Shown: piece after piece, positions 19,954 through 29,420 of the stretch
Layout: the number at the start of each line of letters is the position of its first letter
Position numbering within the stretch: position 1 is the first letter of the stretch
Notes under the pieces: generated by a model
What the model was told of the DNA's origin: nothing
Databases searched by the model: none
Seen by the model: the letters and a program-made list of their open reading frames with translations, nothing else
Origin: an uncultured Flavobacteriaceae bacterium
GTDB lineage: Bacteria > Bacteroidota > Bacteroidia > Flavobacteriales > Flavobacteriaceae
Direction: 5' to 3'
Assembly (NCBI GenBank): GCA_905181835.1
Contig: CAJIZF010000006.1
Location: 62,001-126,000, forward strand
Length of the DNA stretch: 64,000 bases
Translations under genes and position numbers: made by a program

Positions 19954-20703
19954 ATGATTTTAAATATTATACTCGGCATTTTAGTTTGCGTTGGACTAAT
20001 CTATTTAATGGAAAAGTATATTCCTTTAAAGTTTAATCCTACCATATCGGTTTTTCTTTGGGTTGTTATCTTGTTTTTAGGGTACAGTCTATACAAATCT
20101 ATTATAGGACCTGTAGAATTTAACAAAGTAAAACAGGTTAGATACGCAAAAGTGATTGAAAACTTAAAAGATATCAGAATATCTGAACTAGCTCATCAAG
20201 AAATAGAAGGCAAATTTTCAGGGAATTTTGACAGCTTAGTTCAGTTTTTAGACACCGCAAAGTTTGCAATCATACAAAGGAGAGATACTAGTTATGCGGA
20301 TGTGGAAAAAAATCGAGCATTTGGTTTAGATGCTCAGAAAGGTGGTTATTATAAAGAAGAAATCATTGTTGACACCTTACGTTTTGCCTCTGTAAAAGAT
20401 TCGTTATTTGGTGATTCTGATCGATACAAAACCATGATGAATATACCTTTAGAAATTGCTGAAGGTGCAAAATTTCAACTCAAAGCAGGAAAATACGAGA
20501 AAAACGATGTTTTTTATTCTGTATTTGAAGCAAGTGTAGCAAAAAGATTAATACTTAGTGATCAAGATACTGACCTTATTTATCAGGAAGAACAGTTAGT
20601 TTCAGTAGACGGAATTAACGGACCTACAGTGCGAGTTGGTACCATGAATGATATTGATACCGGCGGAAATTGGCCAAAATTATATGACTCTCCAAAACAA
20701 TAA
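19954..20703 (+). CDS. conserved flavobacterial membrane protein of unknown function
   Basis: A 249-residue protein with two N-terminal membrane helices (about residues 2-18 and 30-47) and a long soluble part. I recognise it only as a conserved Bacteroidota hypothetical protein; no catalytic motif is visible. The first helix pair suggests inner-membrane anchoring with the bulk on one side. The downstream DUF3822 gene begins inside its 3' end (ATG at 20684), so the two are translationally coupled, and rsmD follows. Confidence 0.75.
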   Translation: MILNIILGILVCVGLIYLMEKYIPLKFNPTISVFLWVVILFLGYSLYKSIIGPVEFNKVKQVRYAKVIENLKDIRISELAHQEIEGKFSGNFDSLVQFLDTAKFAIIQRRDTSYADVEKNRAFGLDAQKGGYYKEEIIVDTLRFASVKDSLFGDSDRYKTMMNIPLEIAEGAKFQLKAGKYEKNDVFYSVFEASVAKRLILSDQDTDLIYQEEQLVSVDGINGPTVRVGTMNDIDTGGNWPKLYDSPKQ

Positions 20704-21502
20704 TATAAACCAACAAAATAGCTTTAGACTGTCCGTACAACTAACATTGTCCGGACTTTCTTTTTTAGTGACTAATACCGTTACGAAAGAAATTGATTTT
20801 TTTTCAGAAAAAACATTTGAACAAGCTGTCAGTCCAGGAGAACTATTGTTGGAATTAAAGTCGGTTTTGAATGATAATTCAATTTTTAACATCAAATTTT
20901 CTGAGATAAATATTATTTATCATACAAGACTATATACGTTAACTCCTACCTCACTTTTTGATGAATCAAAATCCAGTGATTATTTAAAGTTTAATTCTAA
21001 AATTTTTGAAAATGACTTTATTGCCCACGATACGCTTCAGAATCATGACATAACTGTTATTTATATTCCCTTTATAAATATTAATAATTTTTTATTTGAA
21101 AAATTTGGTGATTTTAATTATCATCATTCCACGACCTTAGTATTAGAAAATATTCTCGAAGATGAAAAAAATATAAAACTCCCGAAGATATACTTGAATA
21201 TTTATTCGAATACTTTTGACTTAGTAGCTATTAAAAATGGCAAGCTATTGCTTTGTAACTCATTTGAATATAATTCTCCAGAAGATTTTATTTACTTTAT
21301 ATTATTTTGTTTAGAACAATTAAAAATGAATCCTGAAACTATAGATTTGTTTGTGTCTGGAAACATTAACAAGGAAGATTCTAATCATTCTATTTTATAT
21401 AAATACGTCCGTAATATTTCTTTTTGTAATTCAAAAAAAGACATTAAAATTTCAGACAAAGACAAATCGCACTATAACCTTCTATTAAAACACTTTCATT
21501 GA
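20684..21502 (+). CDS. DUF3822 family protein
   Basis: A 272-residue protein of the DUF3822 family, seen almost only in Bacteroidota and usually placed directly before rsmD, as here. The fold is thought to be actin-like (inference from family knowledge). Visible features are an N-terminal SFRLSVQLTLSGLSFLV and alternating strands, with no catalytic motif. I chose the ATG at 20684, which overlaps the upstream gene by 20 bases, over the more distant in-frame codon at 20648. The stop overlaps the rsmD start by four bases. Function unknown. Confidence 0.82.
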   Translation: MTLQNNNINQQNSFRLSVQLTLSGLSFLVTNTVTKEIDFFSEKTFEQAVSPGELLLELKSVLNDNSIFNIKFSEINIIYHTRLYTLTPTSLFDESKSSDYLKFNSKIFENDFIAHDTLQNHDITVIYIPFININNFLFEKFGDFNYHHSTTLVLENILEDEKNIKLPKIYLNIYSNTFDLVAIKNGKLLLCNSFEYNSPEDFIYFILFCLEQLKMNPETIDLFVSGNINKEDSNHSILYKYVRNISFCNSKKDIKISDKDKSHYNLLLKHFH

Positions 21503-22035
21503 GAATTATTTCTGGAAAATATAAGGGGAAAAGATTGGTTGCTCCAAAAAAATTACCTGTTAGGCCTACTACAGATTTTGCTAAAGAAGCACTTTTTAAT
21601 ATTTTAATGCATCGCATCGATTTTGAAGAAATAACCTTGTTAGATCTTTATGCAGGGACCGGTAACATAAGTTACGAGTTTGGATCAAGAGGAACTAAAG
21701 ATATTACTGCAATCGACTCTTATTACGGTTGTGTAAAATATATTAACAGTATTTCTGAAGAATTAAATTTTTTAATAAAAACTATAAAGTTAGACGTATT
21801 AAAATATTTAACGACGACCTCTAAAAAGTATACGGTTATCTTCGCTGATCCACCTTATCAACTACCTATTGAAAATTTTATGTTAACTGTTAATACCGTT
21901 TTTAAAAGAGATTTATTAGATAATGGGGGTTTTTTGATTATAGAACATTCAAAACACACCGATTTGTCAAGCAATCAGTATTTTACTGAAGCGCGACGTT
22001 ACGGTGGTTCTGTATTTAGTTTTTTTGAAAAATAA
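21499..22035 (+). CDS. rsmD: 16S rRNA (guanine(966)-N2)-methyltransferase RsmD
   Basis: Methylates G966 of 16S rRNA using S-adenosylmethionine. The N-terminus MRIISGKYKGKRL, the SAM-binding motif DLYAGTGNISYEFGSRG (from residue 49) and the catalytic DPPY at residues 117-120 are all present. It is 178 residues, the usual length. The start is a TTG at 21499 overlapping the DUF3822 stop; no nearer ATG fits the conserved N-terminus. The stop codon lies only a few bases from the 3' end of the convergent RNase P RNA gene. Confidence 0.92.
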   Translation: MRIISGKYKGKRLVAPKKLPVRPTTDFAKEALFNILMHRIDFEEITLLDLYAGTGNISYEFGSRGTKDITAIDSYYGCVKYINSISEELNFLIKTIKLDVLKYLTTTSKKYTVIFADPPYQLPIENFMLTVNTVFKRDLLDNGGFLIIEHSKHTDLSSNQYFTEARRYGGSVFSFFEK

Positions 22036-22041
22036 AAAAAA

Positions 22042-22346
22042 GCAGACCTATAAGCCGGATTCTGTATTAACAAAAGTTAATTCTCATCATTTATCTAAAA
22101 AAACTGTTACCAATTTTCTTTATCTGCCTACCCTCCTACATCGGGCGGGAACCCTCAATTGTAGGTTTACATGGCATTGCACCGCATAGAGTTTACCTGG
22201 TTTCACTACAGCATTACCTGTACATTCTTTCTGCTGCACTAGTCCTAATACATCTATGTATCGACGGCTGTTAGCCGGTATGCTTCCCTCTGGTGTCCGG
22301 ACTTTCCTCCTTAATAAATATAAATTAAGACGATGAGACGGTCTGC
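22042..22346 (-). ncRNA. rnpB: RNase P RNA (bacterial type)
   Basis: Catalytic RNA of RNase P, which trims the 5' ends of pre-tRNAs. On the minus strand the universally conserved 5' element GGAGGAAAGTCCGG and the 3' element ACAGAATCCGGCTTAT are clear, along with an internal segment CAGGTAATGCTGTAGTGAAA. The terminal P1 helix is formed by GCAGACC (22346-22340) and GGTCTGC (22048-22042), which sets both ends. A run of T on the minus strand (22040-22034) follows as terminator. A TACATTTG box at 22358-22351 gives the correct transcription start. Small open frames over this region are not genes. Confidence 0.96.
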
Positions 22347-22350
22347 GAGG

Positions 22351-22358
22351 CAAATGTA
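22351..22358 (-). promoter_or_regulatory. Bacteroidota -7 promoter box for rnpB
   Basis: The minus strand reads TACATTTG (TAnnTTTG), about five bases before the first base of the P1 helix. This is exactly where the -7 box of a directly transcribed RNA should be. Confidence 0.7.
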
Positions 22359-22433
22359 AAATAAATTACTTACTTGTTAATAAAAAGACAAAAATAAGAT
22401 TCGGTTTCTTATTCAAAAAAATTTGACTATTTC

Positions 22434-22441
22434 TATATTTG
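22434..22441 (+). promoter_or_regulatory. Bacteroidota -7 promoter box for dnaX
   Basis: TATATTTG matches TAnnTTTG. It covers the upstream in-frame TTG at 22439, so the dnaX start must be the ATG at 22457. The leader would be only about 10 bases. Confidence 0.55.
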
Positions 22442-22456
22442 TTTGAAGCTAATTTT

Positions 22457-24211
22457 ATGGAACATTTTATTGTATCTGCTAGGAAGTACAGACCCACACA
22501 ATTTAAAGATGTAGTAGGGCAACAAGCTATTACAAGTACTTTAGAAAGTGCCATAGAAAACAATCATCTTGCTCAAGCGCTACTATTTACTGGACCTCGT
22601 GGGGTTGGAAAAACTACATGCGCACGAATACTTGCAAAAAAAATTAATCAAGATGATTCCGTCAATGAAAATGAAGATTTTGCCTTTAATATTTTTGAAT
22701 TGGACGCTGCATCCAATAATTCAGTTGATGATATTAGGAATTTAATTGATCAAGTTCGAATACCACCTCAGGTTGGAAAATACAAGGTATATATCATCGA
22801 TGAAGTACACATGCTCTCCTCAGCGGCATTTAATGCTTTTTTAAAAACATTAGAAGAACCTCCAAATCACGCTATATTTATTCTAGCCACTACTGAAAAA
22901 CATAAAATCATTCCAACCATATTGTCTAGATGTCAGATTTTTGATTTTAGAAGAATTAATGTAAAAGACACCAAAAATCATTTAGCAAATGTTGCAAAGT
23001 CCGAAGGCATTGAAGCTGCAGATGATGCTTTACATATAATCGCACAAAAAGCTGATGGAGCTCTTCGTGACGCGCTTTCAATTTTTGATAGAGTCGTAAG
23101 TTTTTCAGGTAATAAGTTAACCAGAGAAGCTGTAACTGAAAATTTGAATGTCCTAGATTATACCTATTATTTTGAAGTTACCGACTTATTATTAGATAAT
23201 AATATTCCTAATACCTTAATCTTATTTAATAATATATTGTCAAAAGGATTTGATGGACATCACTTTATAATGGGATTAGCATCTCATTTTAGAGATTTAC
23301 TAGTTTGTAAAACTCCTGAAACCATTGAACTTTTAGAAGTTGGTGAACAAGTAAAGAAAATGTACTTAGAGCAGTCAATAAAAACATCTCATACCTTTCT
23401 GGTAGCTTGCATAGAAAAGTCAAACAACTGTGATTTAAAATATAAAGTAAGTAGAAATCAAAGGCTATTAGTTGAATTGTGTTTGATGCAAATGGCATCA
23501 ATTACTTTTGATTCTGAAAACTTCAAAAAAAAAAAAAGTGAACTGACTTCCAATGGAATAAACAGTTTAGGTATAATTCCTCCCTCATACTTTAAATCTG
23601 AAAATAACAAATTTGAAGTTCAAGAGCTCGAAGTAGCCCTTTCGAAACCAACTATTCCATCTATTGCTAAGGAAGATTCAAAAACAGTTCAAACATCTCC
23701 TAAAAGAAATATAGAAACAAAGGCTAAAATTGACTTATCAACCGATCGACCCAAAAAAAAATCTGCATTTTCAATAAGCAGTATTAAAAAGAAAAAGGAA
23801 CTTTTAAAAATAATAAATGATAATAAACCTGAAGAATCAGAGAAACCTAAAAGTTCATTTACAGAGGAGCAGTTTCAACAGGTTTGGAGCCAATTCACTA
23901 AAAAGGTTGATGGTGAAGGAAAATATAATTTATTGTCACATCTAACAATGGCAAAGCCTGTTCTTAAGGGAACTACCATCAATCTAGTTTATCCCAATAA
24001 TACAATAAAAACAGAGGTAGAAAGAGCACAACACGATATTCTTTCGTTTATTAAAGATAAACTTCAAAATTATGATATCGCTTTAGAAATAATTGTGAAT
24101 GAAACAGCAGAAAAAAAATACGCCTACACTCCGATTGAAAAATATGATAAACTAATAGAAAAAAATCCTTTATTAGATACCTTAAGAAAAGAATTAGGTT
24201 TGGAATTATAA
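22457..24211 (+). CDS. dnaX: DNA polymerase III subunit gamma/tau
   Basis: Clamp-loader ATPase of the replicase. From the ATG at 22457 (584 residues), the N-terminus is EHFIVSARKYRPTQFKDVVG, Walker A is GPRGVGKT at 46-53, Walker B is DEVH at 115-118, and the sensor and arginine-finger region follows (TILSRCQIFDF). The zinc-binding cysteine cluster of E. coli DnaX is absent: the stretch after Walker A goes directly to FNIFELDAASNNSVDDIR, as usual in flavobacteria. The C-terminal third is lysine-rich and low in conservation (tau-like). miaE follows 9 bases later. Confidence 0.95.
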   Translation: MEHFIVSARKYRPTQFKDVVGQQAITSTLESAIENNHLAQALLFTGPRGVGKTTCARILAKKINQDDSVNENEDFAFNIFELDAASNNSVDDIRNLIDQVRIPPQVGKYKVYIIDEVHMLSSAAFNAFLKTLEEPPNHAIFILATTEKHKIIPTILSRCQIFDFRRINVKDTKNHLANVAKSEGIEAADDALHIIAQKADGALRDALSIFDRVVSFSGNKLTREAVTENLNVLDYTYYFEVTDLLLDNNIPNTLILFNNILSKGFDGHHFIMGLASHFRDLLVCKTPETIELLEVGEQVKKMYLEQSIKTSHTFLVACIEKSNNCDLKYKVSRNQRLLVELCLMQMASITFDSENFKKKKSELTSNGINSLGIIPPSYFKSENNKFEVQELEVALSKPTIPSIAKEDSKTVQTSPKRNIETKAKIDLSTDRPKKKSAFSISSIKKKKELLKIINDNKPEESEKPKSSFTEEQFQQVWSQFTKKVDGEGKYNLLSHLTMAKPVLKGTTINLVYPNNTIKTEVERAQHDILSFIKDKLQNYDIALEIIVNETAEKKYAYTPIEKYDKLIEKNPLLDTLRKELGLEL

Positions 24212-24220
24212 TACATAAAA

Positions 24221-24802
24221 ATGTTAGGACTAAAATTACCAACAGATCCAAGATGGGTTAATATCGCAGAAAAAAATATACAAGAAATATTGACGGATCA
24301 CGCATTTTGTGAAATAAAAGCTGCTTCTACTGCTATATCATTAATGGTATCATTTCCAGAATATACAGAGTTGGTTAAAGAAATGCCTAATCTTGCTAAA
24401 GAAGAAATGTGTCATTTTGAATTAGTGCATAATATTATTTTAGATAGAGGATGGACACTTGGAAGAGATCGTAAAGATCATTATGTTATTAAACTACTGT
24501 CTTTTTTTCCAAAAGGAGGTAGCAGAACAACACAATTAACACATCGTCTATTATATGCAGCATTGATTGAAGCCAGAAGTTGTGAACGATTTAAACTATT
24601 ATCTGAAAATTTAAAAGACAAAGAATTGGCTCTTTTTTTTAGAAGCTTGATGGAAAGCGAAGCAGGACATTATACGTTATTTTTAAATTTCGCTAGAAAC
24701 TATGGTGATCGAAAAATTGTCGATGAAAAATGGCAAAAACTTTTAATATTTGAAGCAGAAATTATGAAAAGTTTAGGAAGTAAAGAGACAATTCATGGAT
24801 AG
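24221..24802 (+). CDS. miaE: tRNA-(ms2io6A) hydroxylase-like protein MiaE
   Basis: Non-haem di-iron monooxygenase that hydroxylates the isopentenyl group of modified adenosine 37 in tRNA. The ferritin-like four-helix arrangement shows Glu31 in FCEIKAAS, the ExxH pair EEMCHFE (about 61-66), a Glu in LIEARSCERF and a second ExxH in MESEAGHYTLF. Length 193 fits. It starts 9 bases after dnaX on the same strand and is probably in one transcript. Its substrate modification also needs miaA and miaB, which are not in the window. Confidence 0.88.
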   Translation: MLGLKLPTDPRWVNIAEKNIQEILTDHAFCEIKAASTAISLMVSFPEYTELVKEMPNLAKEEMCHFELVHNIILDRGWTLGRDRKDHYVIKLLSFFPKGGSRTTQLTHRLLYAALIEARSCERFKLLSENLKDKELALFFRSLMESEAGHYTLFLNFARNYGDRKIVDEKWQKLLIFEAEIMKSLGSKETIHG

Positions 24803-24809
24803 TCTATAG

Positions 24810-25703
24810 TTATTTGTTTTGATATAAACTTCGAATAATTCCATCAGAGAGTCCAATTTTAGGCACATAAATTTCTTTTGATCCACTCCATTTCATTGCT
24901 GATATATATATATTTAAAGCGGGTAAAATCACGTCTGCTCGATCTAAATTCATATTAAGTTTAGAAATTCTTTCTTCATAAGAAAATGATTCTACCGTTC
25001 GAAAGTATTTTTTTAAATAATGATAACTTAAAGGTTTGCCTAGTTTAGTCCCACTGAATTTATAGGTGCTATTTATATTTCCTCCAGTCCCTAAGAGTGT
25101 TATTTGGTTGTATTTTTTAGTATGCTCCTTTATCCATAATTTCATTTGATTCCAAATACTATCTGGCACTAACTCATTAATTAAACGAACTGTACCAATT
25201 TTAAAAGACTTAGAAAGGACTGATTTTCTCTTTGAATAAATAGTTAATTCTGTGCTTCCCCCTCCTACATCAACGTAAAGAAAAGTTTTATCATGAACTA
25301 AATATTTTTTTAAATCTGTTAAGGCTATGATTTTTGCCTCTTCATTTCCGTTAATAATCTCAATACCGATTCCTGTACTCTTTTTTATTTTTTCGGTGAT
25401 GTTTTTACCATTCTTAGCCTCACGCATTGCAGAAGTTGCACATGCTCTATATTTTGAAACATTATGTACTTTCATTAATAATTTAAACGCTTTCATCGAA
25501 TCTTCCATACGATTATAATTATCGTCGGAGACTAATCCTAGTTTAAAAACATCGTCTCCAAGTCTTATTGGAACTCTAATTAATGAAGTTTTTTTAAATT
25601 TTGTTTCACTATCATACTGCTCAATAATAGTTGTTATGAGTAACCGTATCGCATTGGAGCCAATATCTATAGCTGCATATTTTTTAATTAACATACTATA
25701 CAT
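24810..25703 (-). CDS. Ppx/GppA family phosphatase
   Basis: Exopolyphosphatase or guanosine pentaphosphatase family enzyme of the actin-like ATPase fold. Visible are the phosphate-1 motif AAIDIGSNAIRLLI near the N-terminus, YRACATSAMREAKNG, the phosphate-2 motif LYVDVGGGSTELTIY and GTGGNINS. At 297 residues it lacks the C-terminal HD domain, the short form common in Bacteroidota. The ATG at 25703 overlaps the sixA stop by eight bases; a second ATG three codons on is equally possible. Convergent with miaE. Confidence 0.88.
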   Translation of the reverse strand: MYSMLIKKYAAIDIGSNAIRLLITTIIEQYDSETKFKKTSLIRVPIRLGDDVFKLGLVSDDNYNRMEDSMKAFKLLMKVHNVSKYRACATSAMREAKNGKNITEKIKKSTGIGIEIINGNEEAKIIALTDLKKYLVHDKTFLYVDVGGGSTELTIYSKRKSVLSKSFKIGTVRLINELVPDSIWNQMKLWIKEHTKKYNQITLLGTGGNINSTYKFSGTKLGKPLSYHYLKKYFRTVESFSYEERISKLNMNLDRADVILPALNIYISAMKWSGSKEIYVPKIGLSDGIIRSLYQNK

Positions 25704-26193
25704 TTTTAGATTTTAAATCTCTTGGAAAAATAATATTCTTAGTTTGCCCGTAATTAGCAAACTTCCAATGTTCAATTGCGAATTCTATATGTATAAAACC
25801 ACAAGTTGGTAGGTCTTTAATAATTGCGTCTCCGAGCATATTTACTATAGATGTAAATGCATGGTTATGTCCAACAATCATAACAACATTAAAAGAATCA
25901 TTCAATTCTTTGATAACTCTTAAAACATTTTTACCCTGAAAATCATACAAAGATTTATTTATAAATAATGAATCAGATTCAAGATTAAAAGCTTTTTTAA
26001 AATATAAAGCGGTAGCTTTTGCTCTTTCTGCATCACTCGTTAACAAAACATCAGGTTTTGAAACAAGATCTTTAATATGGTCCGAAATTAAAATAGCATC
26101 TGAGACTCCTCGTTTTTTTAAAGGACGTTTATGATCATCGACTGGTAATTTCCATGATGATTTTGCATGTCGAACTAAATACAAATTTTTCAT
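25696..26193 (-). CDS. sixA: SixA-like histidine phosphatase
   Basis: Phosphoglycerate-mutase-type phosphatase. The catalytic RHA is at residues 8-10 (YLVRHAKSSW), a second catalytic region reads LTSDAERAKATA, and the final histidine is in IVGHNHAFTS. Length 165 matches the short SixA branch, which removes phosphate from phosphohistidine. It is translationally coupled to the Ppx/GppA gene, an arrangement common in flavobacteria. The actual substrate here is unknown. Confidence 0.85.
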   Translation of the reverse strand: MKNLYLVRHAKSSWKLPVDDHKRPLKKRGVSDAILISDHIKDLVSKPDVLLTSDAERAKATALYFKKAFNLESDSLFINKSLYDFQGKNVLRVIKELNDSFNVVMIVGHNHAFTSIVNMLGDAIIKDLPTCGFIHIEFAIEHWKFANYGQTKNIIFPRDLKSKNV

Positions 26194-26246
26194 AAATATA
26201 AAACACTAATAAATAGCAGGTTAAATAACTTTACGTAAAGTTAAAT

Positions 26247-26891
26247 TTAAGGTGAAAGTCTTTCGATAATCCAGTCTAAATGACTTAACCTATACCTGAT
26301 ACGATCATGCAGTCTGTTTGGCCTACCCTGCCAAAATTCAATAGAAATTGGCGACACCAAATAACCTCCCCAATTTGCTGGTTTTTTGATTTCTTTATCG
26401 AAATATTGATTTTCTAAAAGTGCTAATTTATTTTCAATCACTTTTCGATTTTCTATGACCTCGCTTTGATTAGAAACTAAAGCTCCTAATTGACTGCCTT
26501 TAGGTCTATTGTTAAAATAGTTGTTTGAATCATCTTCTGAAGTTTTTGACGCTGTTCCTTTAATGATAATTTGTCGCTCTAAACTCGGCCAAAAAAATGA
26601 CAAGGAAACCTTATTATTTTGTGCTATGGACTTTCCTTTTTCGCTTAAATAATTGGTATAAAAATAAAAACCGCACTCATCATATTTTTTTAATAGCACT
26701 ACCCTCCCCTTTGAAAACCCGTCAAGACCAACAGTTGTTAAGGTCATTGCGTTTACTTCCTCTACACTTTCTGAATCTTTTGCTTCATAAAACCACTTTC
26801 TAAACTGTTGTAAGGGATTTACATCAACCTTACTTTTGGTTAATTCACCTTTATTATAGTTTTTTCGATAATCATGTAAATTATCACGCAT
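26247..26891 (-). CDS. pdxH: pyridoxamine 5'-phosphate oxidase
   Basis: FMN enzyme that makes pyridoxal 5'-phosphate from the pyridoxine or pyridoxamine phosphates. Conserved segments are NAMTLTTVGLDGFSKGRVVLLK, FFWPSLERQIIIKG, RPKGSQLGALVSNQS, PANWGGYLVSP and the C-terminal EFWQGRPNRLHDR. Length 214 is normal. It is transcribed alone, upstream of sixA, with a 53-base gap. Confidence 0.95.
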   Translation of the reverse strand: MRDNLHDYRKNYNKGELTKSKVDVNPLQQFRKWFYEAKDSESVEEVNAMTLTTVGLDGFSKGRVVLLKKYDECGFYFYTNYLSEKGKSIAQNNKVSLSFFWPSLERQIIIKGTASKTSEDDSNNYFNNRPKGSQLGALVSNQSEVIENRKVIENKLALLENQYFDKEIKKPANWGGYLVSPISIEFWQGRPNRLHDRIRYRLSHLDWIIERLSP

Positions 26892-26989
26892 AATTTTTCA
26901 ATTTAATGCAAGTTACGAGTTTTAAATTTTAAGAAAAATAAGTTTTAAATTAAATTTTATAAAGTTTAATGTTTGAAAACATATAAAAA

Positions 26990-28363
26990 CTAATCTCTTT
27001 TAATTATTACTTTTTTGGTGATACTTTTAAAATCATCAGTAATTTTAATTAGATACACGCCTGCATATAAAGTTTGAACATCAAAATAAGCTATGGTACT
27101 TCCTGGATAAATAGTAGTTGTTTTTAACAATTTACCAGAAGCATCATATAATTCAACCTTTAAAGTATCGGTTACCAGGCCACCTAATTGAACAGCTATT
27201 AAATCTGACGTTGGGTTAGGAAAGACCTTTATATTTTGTTGATTAAAAATAGTTTCGGAGACATTTAAAACTTCTTCATATAACGTTGTTTCTTCAGTAA
27301 TTGAAGTTACTATTCTATTTTCAAAATTCCCATAAAAAGAGGGCCCAACTGCATAAGGATAGGCAGAGTTCCAGTTCTCATCTACCGTTGCAAAATAGGC
27401 ATATGTACCCGCTGGATATTCAGGAGTCACACAAAATCTTCCGTTATGCTCATCTAAGTAGTATTCTTCAGAATGAGATATAAACTCATAATCTTCTCTA
27501 AAATAACCTAGAAAATAAGTGCCATTGACATCAGGTCCATCGTCTACGTCTGTTCCATCTGCCCAATGTGTTCGTTCTGTTATATCTCTTAATTGATATC
27601 CTGATTTAATTCGCTCCAAGCCTCCAGAACCGTCTGCGTTTCTATAACCATAAGCTCCATAAATTGGAAATCCGTCAAAAGCAAAACCAATAAGTGGTGA
27701 GTGTATTGTTTCATCTATAAAATAAAGACCATCGGCATCATATAAGTTACAAATGTCTGAGACAATTTCTAAATCTAATTTAAAAGCTGAAGGGTTTTGA
27801 TGATGATGATAATTCCCCATAGCCGGATGTCCTTTAGAACAATCAAAGCCAGCCATTTCAGCAGGAATAGCATCTCTATTCCAATCCATTGATGCGTTTG
27901 GTCCTCCGGGGCAGGGAGGGTTTCCAGGACCTCCACACAAAGAATTGGTATCAGGATTCCAAGCCACACCATCTCTATAATCAAATAAAGCGACACCATT
28001 TACAAAAACACCTATATTTCCACCTACAGTATCATCTGGAGTACCTGTGTTTTCAAGAGGCAACAAGGGTATTTTGATAATATTATTTTGGTTTTGTGCA
28101 TTAGAAGGGTTGCCATCTAGAAAAGGGCCTGTTGGATAAGCTGGAACACCAGTAGCGGTTATATAAACAAAATTGTCAGAATATTCTACTTGTTGACAGT
28201 TTACAAGAATATTATTATTGATTGCAGTTGAGTTTCCAGAAATATAATAGCTTCCTGTTTCGGTATTGTTTTGTAAAAAAGAGGTGATAGCAGGGCTTAA
28301 CTGAGCATACGAATTCATAAAAGTAAAGACAAGAGTTATAATGGTAATAATTGTTGTTTTCAT
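26990..28363 (-). CDS. YHYH domain protein with T9SS type A sorting domain
   Basis: Secreted protein: signal peptide at residues 1-20 (ending NSYAQ), a YHYH-type domain in the middle, and a C-terminal T9SS type A sorting domain (VFPNPTSD near residue 380, then LYDASGKLL and GVYLIKIT), so it is probably exported across the outer membrane and anchored or released. The name-giving motif reads YHHH at residues 185-188 (MGNYHHHQNP). Many acidic and histidine residues suggest metal binding (inference). It is third in an operon with the MbnH-like and MbnP-like genes, 34 bases downstream. Biochemical function is not known to me. Confidence 0.85.
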   Translation of the reverse strand: MKTTIITIITLVFTFMNSYAQLSPAITSFLQNNTETGSYYISGNSTAINNNILVNCQQVEYSDNFVYITATGVPAYPTGPFLDGNPSNAQNQNNIIKIPLLPLENTGTPDDTVGGNIGVFVNGVALFDYRDGVAWNPDTNSLCGGPGNPPCPGGPNASMDWNRDAIPAEMAGFDCSKGHPAMGNYHHHQNPSAFKLDLEIVSDICNLYDADGLYFIDETIHSPLIGFAFDGFPIYGAYGYRNADGSGGLERIKSGYQLRDITERTHWADGTDVDDGPDVNGTYFLGYFREDYEFISHSEEYYLDEHNGRFCVTPEYPAGTYAYFATVDENWNSAYPYAVGPSFYGNFENRIVTSITEETTLYEEVLNVSETIFNQQNIKVFPNPTSDLIAVQLGGLVTDTLKVELYDASGKLLKTTTIYPGSTIAYFDVQTLYAGVYLIKITDDFKSITKKVIIKRD

Positions 28364-28397
28364 GATGTAAGTTTTTATGATTTAAATTATAGCTGGA

Positions 28398-29420
28398 TTA
28401 TGGATAAATATTTGGGTTTTTATGTTTTTTATTTAAGATGAATTTTTGATCATTAAGAGTTAATAAAAAGGCAATTAAATCAACTTTATCTTCCGCAGAT
28501 AATGAGATACCTTTTTTTAAACTCGGTGCTAAATTATTGTTTAAAACTACTTCGTTTGAATAGTGATTTAATACTTTATTTAAAGTATTAAATCTGCCAT
28601 CGTGCATGTAGGGTTTGGTATAGCTTAAATTTCTTAAAGAGGGTGTTTTAAATTTTAAACTATCCCTCGATACTTTCGTAATATTCCACCTTCCAAAATC
28701 ATTTAGAAAAGTATCTACTTTTAATCCGTTATTTTCGTATTTATTTTCAAAAAAAAGGGGTTCCTTATGACAAGAGTTACAATGTTCAAGAAATAAATGA
28801 TATCCTTTTTTTTCTTGTTCTGAAAAAACATCAAATCCTTGTCTTACAGCATCATATTTAGAGTTAACAGATAGCAAAGTGATCTGGAATTGTGATAAGG
28901 CTATTAATACCTGTTCTCCAGTAATAACAGTATCTTTAAAAGCCTCATAAAAAAGTTTTGGATAATTTGGATGTTGATTTAGTTTATTCACAACAGAACC
29001 TATATTAGAGCCCATTTCCAGCGGACTGCTTATTGGAGCTAGTGGCTGAAAATCTAAATGATTAATAGCACCATCCCACATAAATGAACTCTGCCAGGCA
29101 AGATTAAATAAAGGGGGTGCATTTCTAGTTCCAATTTGATCATTAATTCCATGACTTAAATCATGATCTGTATGAGCGAAAGCATTATAAGATGAATGAC
29201 AACTTGCACAAGAGACACTATTGTCAGCAGATAGTATGGGGTCGTAGAATATTTTTTTTCCTAATTCTATTTTTTGTTTAGAAAGAGGTTTGTCTATTAG
29301 ATCGTAAATAGGTTTAGGGAAATAAGAGGGATATTCAAATACTTCTAAACTCAAATAACTAAACCCAACACAACAGAATGTCATTATAATTATGATAATT
29401 ACTTTTATTTTTTTTATCAT
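28398..29420 (-). CDS. MbnH/MauG-type dihaem cytochrome c peroxidase family protein
   Basis: Periplasmic dihaem enzyme: one N-terminal hydrophobic segment (residues 5-25) and two haem c sites, CASCH at 71-75 and CNSCH at 214-218. The axial and tail segments of the MauG/CcpA family are recognisable (GTRNAPPLFNLAWQ, MWDGAI, KTPSLRNLSYTKPYMHDG). It overlaps the upstream MbnP-like gene by four bases. In the described MbnP/MbnH pairs, MbnH uses its two haems to oxidise a tryptophan of MbnP to kynurenine, which creates a copper site. The pairing here suggests the same, so an MbnH role is more likely than peroxide scavenging. Confidence 0.88.
   Translation of the reverse strand: MIKKIKVIIIIIMTFCCVGFSYLSLEVFEYPSYFPKPIYDLIDKPLSKQKIELGKKIFYDPILSADNSVSCASCHSSYNAFAHTDHDLSHGINDQIGTRNAPPLFNLAWQSSFMWDGAINHLDFQPLAPISSPLEMGSNIGSVVNKLNQHPNYPKLFYEAFKDTVITGEQVLIALSQFQITLLSVNSKYDAVRQGFDVFSEQEKKGYHLFLEHCNSCHKEPLFFENKYENNGLKVDTFLNDFGRWNITKVSRDSLKFKTPSLRNLSYTKPYMHDGRFNTLNKVLNHYSNEVVLNNNLAPSLKKGISLSAEDKVDLIAFLLTLNDQKFILNKKHKNPNIYP

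Noticed and set aside
22004..22353. Open frames on both strands over 22004-22353.
   Set aside because: They lie across the RNase P RNA, whose conserved 5' and 3' elements and P1 helix are clear; no coding character.
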